Under the pieces are notes generated by a model that worked only from the letters and a program-made list of their open reading frames with translations, did not search any database and had not been told where the DNA came from. From assembly GCA_025463135.1 (NCBI GenBank), contig JAOAPY010000041.1:1-48327 (forward strand): a stretch of 48,327 nt of DNA, given 5' to 3'. Shown here in pieces: positions 19,856-29,368 of the stretch. Source of the DNA: Acidobacteriota bacterium. Lineage in GTDB: Bacteria > Acidobacteriota > Blastocatellia > Pyrinomonadales > Pyrinomonadaceae. The position numbers and the translations under genes are program-made. Numbering within the stretch: position 1 is the first letter of the stretch; every line of letters begins with the position of its first letter.

Positions 19856-19948
19856 GCAATTTTCGCTTTCGGATTCTTGGATTCAGGTTGAGTATTGGAC
19901 CTCTCTGATCGCGTTTAGATTTTGAAATCTGAAGTCGACAGTCCGCAC

Positions 19949-21052
19949 TCACTCAAAGTCCCGTATGTCTTTAAAGGGTCTACTGCTGTCGGAAAAATCC
20001 GGTCGGTAGTAATACGCCGCGCCGTCATATTCCTGCATCCAGCCCTCAGCCATGCCTAGCTCATCAAGCGCGGATAACGCCCGCAGCCACTCACTTTCTC
20101 TGAGGCGTCGGGAAAGTAACACATAGCGCGAATTCGTACCCGCCACGTTGGTTGGATAGTACTGGGCCATCAGCGAGATGGCGACCCGCGGACTTAGTTC
20201 ATCCCTGATCCATTCCAGTGATTCCCGCACTCCGCCGATATCATTTGGCAACACCAGCAGACGAATCACCAACCCGCGTTTCAATAAGCCGTCGGCGCCA
20301 AATACCAGTTCGTCGCCGGTCTGGCGATACATCTCTTTAAGCGCGAGACGCGCGTAGTCCTTATAGCCTTTCACCTTTGAATAAAGATAACCGGCATCGT
20401 TCTCGGCGTACTTAAGGTCAGGCAGATAGACGTCGACGATGCCGTCAAGCAACCGTAAAACCTCGACTGAATCGTAAGCATTCGTATTGTAAACAACTGG
20501 CAACCTCAGTCCCTGTTGTGCAGCAAGCAGAATCGCGCGCGCCATCTGCGGTGCGAAATGCGTCGGCGAAACAAAGTTGATGTTATGACAGCCGCGCCCT
20601 TGCAATTCGAGCATCATTCGGGCCAGGCGATCGTGCGTGACTTCATTTTGGATCTGCGCTTTGTGTGTCTGCGAGATTTGATAGTTCTGGCAGTAAACGC
20701 AGCGCAGGTTGCAGTTGCCGAAAAAAATATTTCCGGCGCCGTGCGTGCCAACCAGCGGCGGTTCTTCACCGAAGTGTGGTGTGTAAGACGAAACAATCGG
20801 CAATCGTCCCGAATAACAGGCTGCGATTTCGTCCTTGATCCGGTTGTTCAGACAATCGCGCGGGCAGATAGTACAGCGTTCCAGCAAAGCTTCGAGCGCT
20901 TCGACGCGGTGCAGTAATTCGCCCGAGTGACACAAGTCAAGATACGAGGGTGTAGGGGGTGGGGTGTAGGGTGGGGCTAAGGATTCAGTGCCACACTCAA
21001 CCGTGGACTCGTCAATTGTAGGAACGTGGTGCTCTGCGCTCATATGCTTCAT
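19949..21052 (-). CDS. Radical SAM protein, PflA-like (PflX/COG1313)
   Basis: About 367 aa. The cluster motif is NCNLRCVYCQNYQIS (CxxxCxxC, cysteines about 114/118/121), preceded by a Cys-rich stretch TICPRDCLNNRIKDEIAAC typical of the 'putative pyruvate-formate-lyase-activating enzyme' group. The substrate is unknown; no glycyl-radical enzyme is adjacent. ATG at 21052 is used in preference to a TTG four codons earlier. Confidence 0.88.
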   Translation of the reverse strand: MKHMSAEHHVPTIDESTVECGTESLAPPYTPPPTPSYLDLCHSGELLHRVEALEALLERCTICPRDCLNNRIKDEIAACYSGRLPIVSSYTPHFGEEPPLVGTHGAGNIFFGNCNLRCVYCQNYQISQTHKAQIQNEVTHDRLARMMLELQGRGCHNINFVSPTHFAPQMARAILLAAQQGLRLPVVYNTNAYDSVEVLRLLDGIVDVYLPDLKYAENDAGYLYSKVKGYKDYARLALKEMYRQTGDELVFGADGLLKRGLVIRLLVLPNDIGGVRESLEWIRDELSPRVAISLMAQYYPTNVAGTNSRYVLLSRRLRESEWLRALSALDELGMAEGWMQEYDGAAYYYRPDFSDSSRPFKDIRDFE

Positions 21053-21064
21053 TACCGATAGCAA

Positions 21065-21501
21065 ATCAGAATCTGACTTCTCTTACACCCTGGCCGGGCA
21101 CTCTCTACTTCACAAACTTATCGAATGAATTCTCTGATTAAGTATTTCGACGCGTAGCGTCGAGCTGACTTTAGCCCGGCCTTTAAAAGGCCGGGGTCAG
21201 GTCAGCGAAGTGGTCGCGTCGCGTAGCGACGCCTGAGATCAGAGCTGGATTCAATCGTCGCTACGCGACGAAAACAGGACCTCACCTGATCCCGGCGTTG
21301 AAACGCCGTGCTGAAGTCACACCGACGCTACGCGTCGAAGTCACCTTGATCAGAGCCCCCTCTAGTATCAAGGTTTTCCCAGAAACCACGCCAATGTGAT
21401 TTTGATGGACCGTTGCGTCGGCCACGAACTTTATCCTCATACAGTTTCGGACTTAGCTCATCCTACACCCTTCACCCTAGACCCCATCTCCTACACGCCA
21501 T
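21065..21501. repeat. Cluster of REP-like palindromes
   Basis: A 437-bp gap full of short hairpins. Four copies of a GCGTCGCGTAGCGACGC-type palindrome occur at 21147-21163, 21216-21232, 21256-21270 and 21323-21337, all built on a GCGTAGCG/CGCTACGC core. Two further hairpins are CCCGGCCTTTAAAAGGCCGG at 21175-21195 and GGCGTTGAAACGCC near 21293-21308. No gene is seen. Confidence 0.75.
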
Positions 21502-22050
21502 CTAATTGTGACGGCGAAAGTGGACAAAGTGCGTCTTATGACCTTTGACGATCTCGGCCGGCGCAACCTTCTTGGAAACACTCCACACAAAATCCATCTC
21601 GGCGTGAATTGTGCTGAGCGCAAGTCGCGCCTCAAATATCAACAGCACGCTGCCATAAAAGAGAAATATCGCTCCGATTAAGCCACATATTACCGGCGCC
21701 AGCGTATACCCGGGCGAACCCAGCAAAGCCACAATGCCGATGGCGACAGTGGTGGCGACAAACGCTCCCAGCGATAAATAAAAAGTCACCATGCAGCGCT
21801 GCAGCAGGCGCGCGCGACTCGTCAGCTTGTCGAGTTGTTGAAAGATTGCCTTTTGTCTATCCCGCGTCAACGCGGTCTGTTGATCCGGCCGCGAGATCTC
21901 TTCCAGTTTTTCTGAAAGCGCTCGCACGCGGTCAACGACGCGGCCCAGGCGCGACGATGTCGACAGAATCATGCTGCCACACGCCGAGATTAAGACGGCC
22001 GGCGTGATCATCGCAGTCAAGACGGTAATGGCGGAAGACAAAGGATTCAT
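21502..22050 (-). CDS. DUF2721 membrane protein
   Basis: 182 aa from the ATG at 22050 (MNPLSSAITVLTAMITPAV). The family hallmark LTAMITPAVLISACGSMILS plus SRLGRVVDRVR is present, followed by a coiled region (LSEKLEEISR) and two C-terminal membrane helices. Function unknown. A longer frame reaches 22167 but overlaps the preceding oxidoreductase gene by 47 bp and has a poor N-terminus, so 22050 is chosen; GAGTGAG lies upstream. Confidence 0.85.
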   Translation of the reverse strand: MNPLSSAITVLTAMITPAVLISACGSMILSTSSRLGRVVDRVRALSEKLEEISRPDQQTALTRDRQKAIFQQLDKLTSRARLLQRCMVTFYLSLGAFVATTVAIGIVALLGSPGYTLAPVICGLIGAIFLFYGSVLLIFEARLALSTIHAEMDFVWSVSKKVAPAEIVKGHKTHFVHFRRHN

Positions 22051-22120
22051 GGACTCACTCGAAAGGCCGCTGCCTTCCCCTGCGCCGAGGGGAATTCGCG
22101 CGTACGGCTGACGGAAGGGC

Positions 22121-23707
22121 CTAGCTACGCATTGCTTTGAAATTCTTAATGACTTCCCTCGCAGCATTTGCGCCCGGCCCGCCAGTCACACCGCCGCCGG
22201 GATGCGTCCCTGCACCGCATAGATAAAGTCCATTGATCGGCGTGCGGTATTGCGCCCAGCCAATCAACGGACGAAACGTAAAGAACTGATCCAGCGATTG
22301 CTCGCCATGAAAAATGTGGCCACCACTGAGACCATACACCTGTTCCAGATCCAAAGGCGTGATCACTTGCCGGCCGACAATCAGCTCTTTCAAATTTGGT
22401 ACATAGCCCGTCAGCATCTTGACGACGTTGTCGCCAAATTCTTCCCGTCGCCTATCCCAATCGCCTGCTTTCAACTTATACGGTGCGTACTGCGCATGGA
22501 TCGATATCACGTGCGCACCCGCGGGGGCGAGTGAGGGATCGACGAGCGTGGGAATAGTCACGTCGAGATAAGGTTGAGCTGAATACTCGCCATACTTTGC
22601 CGCATCGAAAGCGCGTTCGAGATAGTCGATGTTGGGCCCGATGTGAATTCGCCCGGAGAGTTTTGCCTTTCCATCATTCTTAAGTGCCGCAAACGAAGGC
22701 AAGCCAGAGAGGGCCAGATTAATTTTCGCCGCCGTCCCCACCGCTCGGTAGTTTTGAATCTTCGATAAGAAGTTCGGATCGAGATCTGTGGGATCGACGA
22801 GCTTGAGGAAAGTGCTTCGTGGATCGGTATTGGACACGATGGCCCGCGCGGAAATTTCATCGCCACCCGAGAGCACTACTGACGAGGCCTTTTCATCGGC
22901 AATAAGAATCCTCTCGACTGCGACTCCCGTCCTGATTTCAACTCCCGCATGCCGTGCCACCGTCGCCAGTGCCTGCGTCAAACCGCCGAGTCCTCCCTTC
23001 ACAAAAACAGAGGGAGCAGTCGCCTGTCCATCCATTGCCGCTTGCCACAGCAAACCCGCGCTGGTTCCCGCGGACCATGGGCCGGCAAAGGCGCCAAAGA
23101 TACCACGCGCGGCAATCGTTGCTCGCAACAACTCGGTTTCAAAACACTCGCCTACCAGATCCGCGACGGCCATCGGCCCCCAGCGCAACAGACGATACGC
23201 GTCCCTCTTATCAAGATTACGGAACGACAGACCAAGCTTACCCAGGTTCCAGAGTTCGCCGGGGGTGGGTTTTTCAATTGTGGGCGGCGTCAGCGCTAAG
23301 AGTGGTCTCAGCACGCGTCCGATTCGTTCGAGGCTCTTGGCGAACTCCGGATAACTCTGGGCATCCTTCGCCGAAAGCGTTGCGAGTTCTTTCGCGGTGC
23401 GCGTTGGATCGTTGTAGAGAGTAAGTGAGCGTCCCTCGTCATCAATGCCAGTAACCCGCACGTCGGGAGCAATCACTTCCAGACCGTTGCGCTCAAGCTG
23501 AAGATCCGCCATGACATGCGGCAACAGTGGGCCAAGCCCCTGGGCCAGGGTCGAGCAACGGAACCCCGGATGAAACTCTTCGGTGACTGCGCCGCCGCCG
23601 ACAATTTCGCGCCGCTCCAGTACCAGCGTTTTCAACCCGGCCTTTGCCAGATAGCAGGCTGCCACCAGACCGTTGTGCCCCCCGCCAATGATGATGATGT
23701 CGTGCAT
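22121..23707 (-). CDS. PYROXD2/phytoene-desaturase-like FAD oxidoreductase (copy 1)
   Basis: 528 aa. An N-terminal Rossmann motif for FAD (IIIIGGGHNGLVAACYLAKAG), the VGGGAVTEEFHPGF turn, and a C-terminal FAD-contacting PINGLYLCGAGTHPGGG. This is the CrtI/PYROXD2-like branch, usually annotated NAD(P)/FAD-dependent oxidoreductase. No crtB or other carotenoid gene is adjacent, so a carotenoid role should not be assumed. A paralogue lies 134 bp upstream. Confidence 0.88.
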   Translation of the reverse strand: MHDIIIIGGGHNGLVAACYLAKAGLKTLVLERREIVGGGAVTEEFHPGFRCSTLAQGLGPLLPHVMADLQLERNGLEVIAPDVRVTGIDDEGRSLTLYNDPTRTAKELATLSAKDAQSYPEFAKSLERIGRVLRPLLALTPPTIEKPTPGELWNLGKLGLSFRNLDKRDAYRLLRWGPMAVADLVGECFETELLRATIAARGIFGAFAGPWSAGTSAGLLWQAAMDGQATAPSVFVKGGLGGLTQALATVARHAGVEIRTGVAVERILIADEKASSVVLSGGDEISARAIVSNTDPRSTFLKLVDPTDLDPNFLSKIQNYRAVGTAAKINLALSGLPSFAALKNDGKAKLSGRIHIGPNIDYLERAFDAAKYGEYSAQPYLDVTIPTLVDPSLAPAGAHVISIHAQYAPYKLKAGDWDRRREEFGDNVVKMLTGYVPNLKELIVGRQVITPLDLEQVYGLSGGHIFHGEQSLDQFFTFRPLIGWAQYRTPINGLYLCGAGTHPGGGVTGGPGANAAREVIKNFKAMRS

Positions 23708-23714
23708 GCTTTTT

Positions 23715-23816
23715 GTAACGCAAGCTGTTAGCTTGCGGTCAACGTTGAATGCCGCTCAGCCATCGCAAACCCCCGGCGGGGCAGCTCCGCTGGGGTGGCC
23801 TTACAGTTTGCGTTAC
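23715..23816. repeat. Palindromic element with GTAACGCAARCTGT ends
   Basis: GTAACGCAAGCTGT at 23715-23728 and ACAGTTTGCGTTAC at 23803-23816 form 14-bp ends with one mismatch. Inside is a second hairpin at 23771-23795 (CCCCGGCGG ... CCGCTGGGG). It fills the gap between the two oxidoreductase genes and matches an element at 42533-42603. Confidence 0.7.
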
Positions 23817-23841
23817 AACTGCGTGTAGGTGCGCCCCTACA

Positions 23842-25422
23842 TCACTTATGGTCCTTCAGAATCTGCATGGCTCCATTGCGTCCGGACGCGCCCATGATGC
23901 CGCCGCCGGGATGCGTTGCTGATCCGCACATATACAAATTGCGAATGGGCGTGCGATATTGCGCCCAACCCGGCGCCGGTCGCAGAAAGAACAATTGTTC
24001 GAGCGTCAACTCTCCCTGGAAAATATTTCCTTCCGAAAGACCAAAGTCACGTTCGATGTCCAGCGGTGTCAGTACCTGGCGATGCAGAATCAGATCTTTG
24101 ATGTTCGGCGCATGCTCGGCAATGGTGTTGATGACTGTATCGCCGAACTCTTCGCGTTTGTCATCCCAGTTCCCTTCTTTTAAATGATAGGGAGCGTATT
24201 GCACAAAGCACGACATCACATGCTTGCCCGGCGGAGCAATCGATGGATCAGTCAAAGTTGGAATCACGATGTCGATGTACGGCCGGCGCGAGAAGCGGCC
24301 ATACTTTGCTTCATCATAGGCACGTTCCATGTAGTCCACGCTCGGCGAGATGGAAACTGCACCGCGCAAGTGTGGACCAACGCCGGGCAAAGCTTTGAAG
24401 TCCGGCAGGCCGTCAAGCGCCAGATTTACTTTTCCTGACGAGCCGCGATACTTATAGCGCTTGAGATCATCACAAAAATCGTCGGGCAGGTGCTCTTCGC
24501 CGACCATCTTCATAAAGGTCAAGCGCGGATCGACGCTGGAAGAAATAAGATCGGCGTAGATCTCATCGCCATTGACCAGCACTACGCCCTTCGCCTGTCC
24601 GTTCTTTACGATGATTTTAGCAATCGGCGCTTCCGTGCGAATTTCGGCGCCTGCCTCGCGCGCTGCATCGCCGATTGCGTTTGAGATGGCGCCCGTGCCG
24701 CCGCGCGACAGGCCCCACGAACGAAAGGCGCCGTCGATCTCACCCATGTAGTGATGCAGCAAAACGTAAGCGGTGCCGGGCGAGCGCACGCCCAGGAAGG
24801 TGCCGATGATTCCCGACGCGGACATGGTGGCCTTGAGCACGTCAGTTTCGAACCACTGGTCCAGAAAATCGACGGCACTCATCGTCATCAACTGCACCTG
24901 GTTGTACTTATCTTCTGCCGGCAGACGTTGAAAACGCCGGCCCAGAAACAATAAATCCATCAGTCCCTTGGGATTGAGCGAAGTCGGATCGGGCGGCGTC
25001 ATGCTCATGATGGGCTTGACGAAGTGCGCCATCTCCATCATGGCCTTGCCGTATTCATCGTATGCTTCGGCGTCGAGCTTTGAATGCCGCGCGATCTCGC
25101 GTCTGGTCTTAGCGTGATCGTTGACGCGCCAGAGATAATCGCCGTTGGGCATGGGCGTGAAAGTGCCGTCAAGCGGCAGAATCTCCAGGCCGTGACGCGG
25201 CAGATCGAGTTCGCGAATAATCTCCGGTCGTAAAAGCGAAACAACGTAAGAACAGACTGAGAATTTGAAGCCGGGAAAAACTTCTTCGGTCACGGCAGCG
25301 CCGCCCAGCACGTAACGGCGTTCCAGCACGAGAACTTTCTTACCCGCACGCGCGAGATACGCGGCATTCACCAGCCCGTTGTGGCCGCCGCCGATAACGA
25401 TGACGTCGTATTTGTTAGGCAT
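23842..25422 (-). CDS. PYROXD2/phytoene-desaturase-like FAD oxidoreductase (copy 2)
   Basis: 526 aa, paralogous along its whole length to the downstream copy: VIVIGGGHNGLVNAAYLARAG at the N-terminus, LGGAAVTEEVFPGF, and IRNLYMCGSATHPGGG at the C-terminus. The tandem arrangement with conserved order suggests duplication followed by divergence, possibly of substrate range or a heteromeric pair. The catalytic reaction is not established for this group. Confidence 0.88.
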   Translation of the reverse strand: MPNKYDVIVIGGGHNGLVNAAYLARAGKKVLVLERRYVLGGAAVTEEVFPGFKFSVCSYVVSLLRPEIIRELDLPRHGLEILPLDGTFTPMPNGDYLWRVNDHAKTRREIARHSKLDAEAYDEYGKAMMEMAHFVKPIMSMTPPDPTSLNPKGLMDLLFLGRRFQRLPAEDKYNQVQLMTMSAVDFLDQWFETDVLKATMSASGIIGTFLGVRSPGTAYVLLHHYMGEIDGAFRSWGLSRGGTGAISNAIGDAAREAGAEIRTEAPIAKIIVKNGQAKGVVLVNGDEIYADLISSSVDPRLTFMKMVGEEHLPDDFCDDLKRYKYRGSSGKVNLALDGLPDFKALPGVGPHLRGAVSISPSVDYMERAYDEAKYGRFSRRPYIDIVIPTLTDPSIAPPGKHVMSCFVQYAPYHLKEGNWDDKREEFGDTVINTIAEHAPNIKDLILHRQVLTPLDIERDFGLSEGNIFQGELTLEQLFFLRPAPGWAQYRTPIRNLYMCGSATHPGGGIMGASGRNGAMQILKDHK

Positions 25423-25475
25423 TACTTGTCGGCTAGTCAGGCTTGCTTCAGATGCTGGTCAACCGCAGCCTATGA

Positions 25476-25775
25476 CTAGCCAAGCTGTCCGGCATCCAAT
25501 AGTCGCTTCCCGTGGATCACGGCTGCGACCGTTACAGTCGTTTCTTCGATACGGTAAATTATTCGGTAGCTGTAGACCAACCTCTCTCTAATGTTTGTGT
25601 CGTCAAGTTCGGGCACAACTCTACCTGCGAAGGGAAAAGATTCGAGTGAGCGGGCAGTGTTTAGAATTTTTCTGACGACGGCGGCGGCGTACGAAGTGGA
25701 ATCACGAGAAATGTAAAGGGCGATAGAGTCAGTATCATCGATAGCTTTCGGAGACCAAACTATTCTGTAAGCCAT
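25476..25775 (-). CDS. ParE/RelE-family toxin
   Basis: 99 aa. N-terminal YRIVWSPKAIDDTDSIALYI and C-terminal RLVYSYRIIYRIEETTVTVAAVIHGKR are typical of ParE-like toxins (gyrase poison or ribosome-dependent RNase; not decidable here). The start overlaps the antitoxin stop by 16 bp, so the pair is coupled. A close relative at 29369-29665 is broken. Confidence 0.85.
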   Translation of the reverse strand: MAYRIVWSPKAIDDTDSIALYISRDSTSYAAAVVRKILNTARSLESFPFAGRVVPELDDTNIRERLVYSYRIIYRIEETTVTVAAVIHGKRLLDAGQLG

Positions 25776-25948
25776 TTGCCGAGTCGCTGTTCGACCTCCT
25801 CCTGCGACACTGAGCCTCGAGTGTCGGCTGCTTCCAACCCCTGATGGATCTTATCGATCACGTAGAGATGATACTGAATATCTTCCAACGAGCAATCTTC
25901 AGGTAGCCTCTTTAGTAATGACTCGACTTCTTCTTTCGCGGTACTCAT
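25760..25948 (-). CDS. Antitoxin partner of the ParE-like toxin
   Basis: 62 aa acidic protein, MSTAKEEVESLLKRLPEDCS then SLEDIQYHLYVIDKIHQGLE and a toxin-facing tail. Clearly homologous by eye to the antitoxin at 29650-29835 (RSLPDNCSLDD). It precedes and overlaps its toxin. No ribbon-helix-helix signature is obvious. Confidence 0.8.
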   Translation of the reverse strand: MSTAKEEVESLLKRLPEDCSLEDIQYHLYVIDKIHQGLEAADTRGSVSQEEVEQRLGKWLTE

Positions 25949-26115
25949 TTAGAATCTTCCTTCCAAGCCGATCTTATAAGAGTTGCTGACTGAGACGGAC
26001 GATTTTACGCTCAGCGCTATGGAATTATCAAAAGGGGATCTGGCAAGAGATGCAAGGCGAGAGTATCATTCGAGCGATGCTGAACGCTGGAGTGCTCGCC
26101 CTAAAGGAGTTTGTC

Positions 26116-26709
26116 ATGCGCGAACCGCTGCCGCTGGCGACGCTTCACGAGGCAGTGCTCGAGTTCCTGCGCGGGCGCGATGATGTAGTTGTGTTTGGAG
26201 CTACTGCGGTGAATGCATATGTATCCGAGCCACGCATGACGCAGGAGATCGATCTGATGTCGACACGGGCGCCGGAACTAGCGGAAGAGCTGCGCGAACA
26301 TCTCAGTGAACGTTTCCACATCGCCGTACGTCTGCGAGTGGTTCGCGGTGGCAAAGGTTATCGCCTGTTTCAAATGCAAAAGACTGGGAATCGCCATCTG
26401 GTAGACGTGCGCCCGGTTAAGTCCCTGCCGAAATCACAAACGGTTGAAGACATCCACGTGCTGACTCCACCTGAACTCGTCGCGAGTAAAGTGAGTTCGT
26501 ATCATTCGCGGCAAGGCCAACCTAAAGGTTTCTCAGACATGCGCGACCTGGCAATGTTATTTCTAAGCTTTCCGGAATTGAAGAGCGAATCCGGAGCGGT
26601 TAGTGCGGCGCTAAAGACACTTGGCGCAACTGCGGAAGAAATGAATACCTGGCGTGAACTCGTGGCCCAGGAAATAATTCAACCAAACGACGACGACGAA
26701 TTCGATTGA
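26116..26709 (+). CDS. Nucleotidyltransferase-like protein (AbiEii-like)
   Basis: 197 aa from the ATG at 26116, with AAAGGAG 6 nt upstream. VVVFGATAVNAYVSEPRMTQ followed by EIDLMS resembles the nucleotidyltransferase fold of the AbiEii/MNT-like group (G..A......R.T.D.D), with EID at the metal position. HVLTPPELVASKV and the helical C-terminus also fit. It lies divergent from a toxin-antitoxin pair, and no AbiEi-like antitoxin is adjacent, so a toxin role is only a possibility. Confidence 0.65.
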   Translation: MREPLPLATLHEAVLEFLRGRDDVVVFGATAVNAYVSEPRMTQEIDLMSTRAPELAEELREHLSERFHIAVRLRVVRGGKGYRLFQMQKTGNRHLVDVRPVKSLPKSQTVEDIHVLTPPELVASKVSSYHSRQGQPKGFSDMRDLAMLFLSFPELKSESGAVSAALKTLGATAEEMNTWRELVAQEIIQPNDDDEFD

Positions 26710-26793
26710 TCCCGACCTCTCTCGACGAAGAAGCGCTGGTTACAGAACCGGAGCGGTAGAGAGTGTGTGGAAACTCCGACTACCGTGTCATGA

Positions 26794-26919
26794 AGTCAGT
26801 ACCACCTCGCGGTAGCGGGTGGGTAAGTGATGGAGCAGCTATAACGCCGAGAGGATCTGGTTGTGCCCAGCGATCTTGTTGGGAGCAGACCCACCCGCTA
26901 CCGCGTGGTGGTACTGACC
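26794..26919. repeat. 126-bp palindromic element, copy 1
   Basis: Ends AGTCAGTACCACC / GGTGGTACTGACCT enclose inner arms GGTAGCGGGTGGG and CCCACCCGCTACC. A second copy, inverted, is at 30291-30416, and a right-end fragment at 26952-26973. Short open frames across it are artefacts of the repeat. Confidence 0.85.
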
Positions 26920-27072
26920 TGATACTGCCAATCCGACGGACTCCTCACGACCCGCGTGGTGGTGCTGACCTCATTACCTTCGAAGAGGTGCGAGTTGAGT
27001 ATTGAGGTCCGCTTCCGGTTCTGTAACGATGGCCCACAATGGGAAATGCGTCTTACTAATCAAACTGCACCA

Positions 27073-27720
27073 CTACCGTCTTTCGGACCCCGAATGCTTA
27101 ATCTTCCACACCAGAAACGCGCCGAACACCAGGATCAACGCTGATAGTATGCGCGCCCAGATTCCATGAATAATTAGAGAGCTCCTGCCCAACAAAAATA
27201 GATGTCCGGTCACAAGTCCCACCACTGCGCAGATAAACGTGACAAGCAAATAGAGAGCAAAGCTCACGACAATGAACACCAGGCATCCATTGAAAATGTA
27301 CGCGGCGGGTCTATTCTGGGCGAGTACGAGCGGATTCGTAGACTCGTCATTACTGCCTGTGAGTTTTTGATGAATGGACCACTGAATACCGTCTAGCCAC
27401 TTTCGAATTTGAATGTCGTAATAACCACCGACGTCGAACAACATGAATCCGCGCCAACCAGCGCGCTCAACCAATAATTCTATGGCCACCACTGTTTCAC
27501 TGTCAGATGATGCTCCGCTCGCGGCTGTTTGAATGTGAAAGTTGGCGATTGCTCGATGTGTAAAACTATAGCCTTCTGCCGTAATCCCGTCCGCTGTTTC
27601 TGTGATCCGCCACCCGAGTGATTCGTCCATGAACGTGCGCGCCGCTTCCAAGACGAAGTCGCGCGTCGCCGCGAAGACTCTCTCCTGATGAAAGTGCTTG
27701 TACTTCCAATCCATGAGCAA
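27073..27720 (-). CDS. Hypothetical membrane protein
   Basis: 215 aa, unrecognised. The first ~130 residues are soluble (DWKYKHFHQERVFAATRDFV; ITAEGYSFTHRAIANFHIQ). The C-terminal part has two or three membrane helices (YIFNGCLVFIVVSFALYLLV; ILSALILVFGAFLVWKI). The start is GTG/ATG-like, two codons before DWKY. It stands between a palindromic element and a GH20 gene; no operon partner. Confidence 0.65.
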   Translation of the reverse strand: MLMDWKYKHFHQERVFAATRDFVLEAARTFMDESLGWRITETADGITAEGYSFTHRAIANFHIQTAASGASSDSETVVAIELLVERAGWRGFMLFDVGGYYDIQIRKWLDGIQWSIHQKLTGSNDESTNPLVLAQNRPAAYIFNGCLVFIVVSFALYLLVTFICAVVGLVTGHLFLLGRSSLIIHGIWARILSALILVFGAFLVWKIKHSGSERR

Positions 27721-27957
27721 TGTTTCCCCACCTGGGCAGCCCAGCGGAGTGATGGTGTAATGCGCGGAGTATAACTACCGGCTAAGACTTGTCAAAGATG
27801 TTATCGATTTGGAGCCGGCGATATGTCGTCGCTTTTCTCGCTGCGACCTGTCGCAGCTGACTAAAAACGGTCCCCCTATTTTGTAAGAGATCTTCATTGA
27901 GTAAAGCGGCGGCGAGCGCCTGAAGCCAAAGCGGTGCCAGCTCATCGCACTCCAACA

Positions 27958-29007
27958 TTAGGGCAAAGGACGTCGCTCGTCTCGCAGCAGCTTCAGCCCC
28001 TCAACCAGCGGTGGGAAATCAACGAGGGCATCCTTCTTTACTCCCCAGGTGGTAAACATATAACCGAGCAGTTTTGGATCAGCATGCAAGCGGGTGAATT
28101 CAATTAACGCCTTTGTCGCCTCAAGGTCCTTCCAGCCGGCCGGCAAAACCCGAAAGCCTTTATCGATGAGCATCGGGATGGATGGATAATCGCCCCGCGG
28201 TTCGTAATGCCAGGGGCAGACAATGATGTCTTTCGGGATCAAGTCGATAGCCGCGGCGGTTCCGTTAGTGGAGGCTTCCCATTCTCCAAAATCGTACTTC
28301 TTACCGTCGATCAAACGATCGCCCCACATCACCATTTCGACGTGACGCTGGCGCACGAGGTGAGCATAAATTTCGTTGACGGATTTGGCGAAGAGTACGC
28401 CGCTGTCTTTGCCTTTCGTCGATGGCGAGAGTTCCGAACCCAGCAAAAAAATCTCATCCATACCGACGTGAAAGGCGCCCGCACGAAACGCGTCAATGAT
28501 CTCGTCCATCAACTGGAAGACGATTCGCCAGACCTCTGGGTTAAGCGGATCCCATTCGCGGCAATAGAGACCTTCGTTATTGGGAAACGCTCCCGGCGTA
28601 AGGTCGAAGGCCGGGTAGACGCTGAGCAGAGGAAAAGTTTCAGCTTTCCAGGACTGATGACCGAGCGATTGAAACTCAGGAATCAGACGGATGTTGAGCT
28701 TCCTGCAGAGCGCCGCGAATCTTCGTGCTCCATCGCGTGTAATCGGATTTGTTCCGCGCCTAAGTTCAGGGTGAGACTTGAACGCGAAGTTGTAGTCAAC
28801 CTCGAGAATAATCACGTTGATTCCCTGCTTCGCCAGGTTTTCAAGATTCTGCCCAAGTGCATCGAGTGCGCTATCGCTGTTGTAGTCGAGGAGATGTAAC
28901 GCCCGCCAGGGTTTCGACTGCTTAGATCCGACACTCGCACCGACCGGCGTCCAGGCGGCGCATAACACGAGGAAAAGAACTAGGCTGAAGTAACGGCTGA
29001 ATTTCAT
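27958..29007 (-). CDS. GH20-family beta-N-acetylhexosaminidase-like, secreted
   Basis: 349 aa from the ATG at 29007, opening with signal peptide MKFSRYFSLVLFLVLCAAWT. The TIM-barrel carries the GH20 catalytic pair Asp184-Glu185 in FHVGMDEIFLLG, and IPEFQSLGHQSWKAE matches the conserved substrate-side loop. It lacks the usual N-terminal GH20b domain, so it is shorter than classical enzymes (500-900 aa). Likely acts on beta-linked N-acetylhexosamine in the periplasm, for example from peptidoglycan or chitin; specificity unknown. Confidence 0.82.
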   Translation of the reverse strand: MKFSRYFSLVLFLVLCAAWTPVGASVGSKQSKPWRALHLLDYNSDSALDALGQNLENLAKQGINVIILEVDYNFAFKSHPELRRGTNPITRDGARRFAALCRKLNIRLIPEFQSLGHQSWKAETFPLLSVYPAFDLTPGAFPNNEGLYCREWDPLNPEVWRIVFQLMDEIIDAFRAGAFHVGMDEIFLLGSELSPSTKGKDSGVLFAKSVNEIYAHLVRQRHVEMVMWGDRLIDGKKYDFGEWEASTNGTAAAIDLIPKDIIVCPWHYEPRGDYPSIPMLIDKGFRVLPAGWKDLEATKALIEFTRLHADPKLLGYMFTTWGVKKDALVDFPPLVEGLKLLRDERRPLP

Positions 29008-29196
29008 GATTGAATCATGACGCATTAAATGTTCGTTTGCCAGAGTCCTGCTTTAAAGACAAGTTCCAGCGCGCGATTCAAACTTCAACCTGGAAGGTCT
29101 GTGTTTCTGCTAAAGGCCGCCAGACGGGATTGATACCGACTCTCCGTGAGCTCGCGAGGCGACATCCGTTGAAAAGGCAATAGTGGAACTCGTTAT

Positions 29197-29225
29197 CGCT
29201 CCAGAGGAGCAAGATGTTTATAGCC
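29197..29225 (+). repeat. GCTCC-hairpin/GTTTATAGC repeat, copy 1
   Basis: CGCTCCAGAGGAGCAAGATG followed by TTTATAGCC: a small hairpin then a conserved GTTTATAGC tail. Three more copies lie at 30630-30658 (+), 30773-30803 (-) and 30871-30899 (-). Confidence 0.75.
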
Positions 29226-29368
29226 AGGCGTACGCGAAAAGATCTGGCTCCGTTAGAAGCGAAACGCGGGGCGGAGAGACAGAGAAAGACTCGGCCGCTG
29301 TGCGTGGTCAATATAAAGATTTGGGCGCGAGCCAGAGGTACGCGTCGGGTTGCCTACTCGTTCTGTGT

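Noticed and set aside
22121-25422. Carotenoid biosynthesis cluster
   Set aside because: The two oxidoreductases resemble CrtI distantly, but no crtB, crtE or crtY is present; they fit PYROXD2-like proteins.
26763-27005. 80-codon frame
   Set aside because: Translates the palindromic repeat; not a gene.
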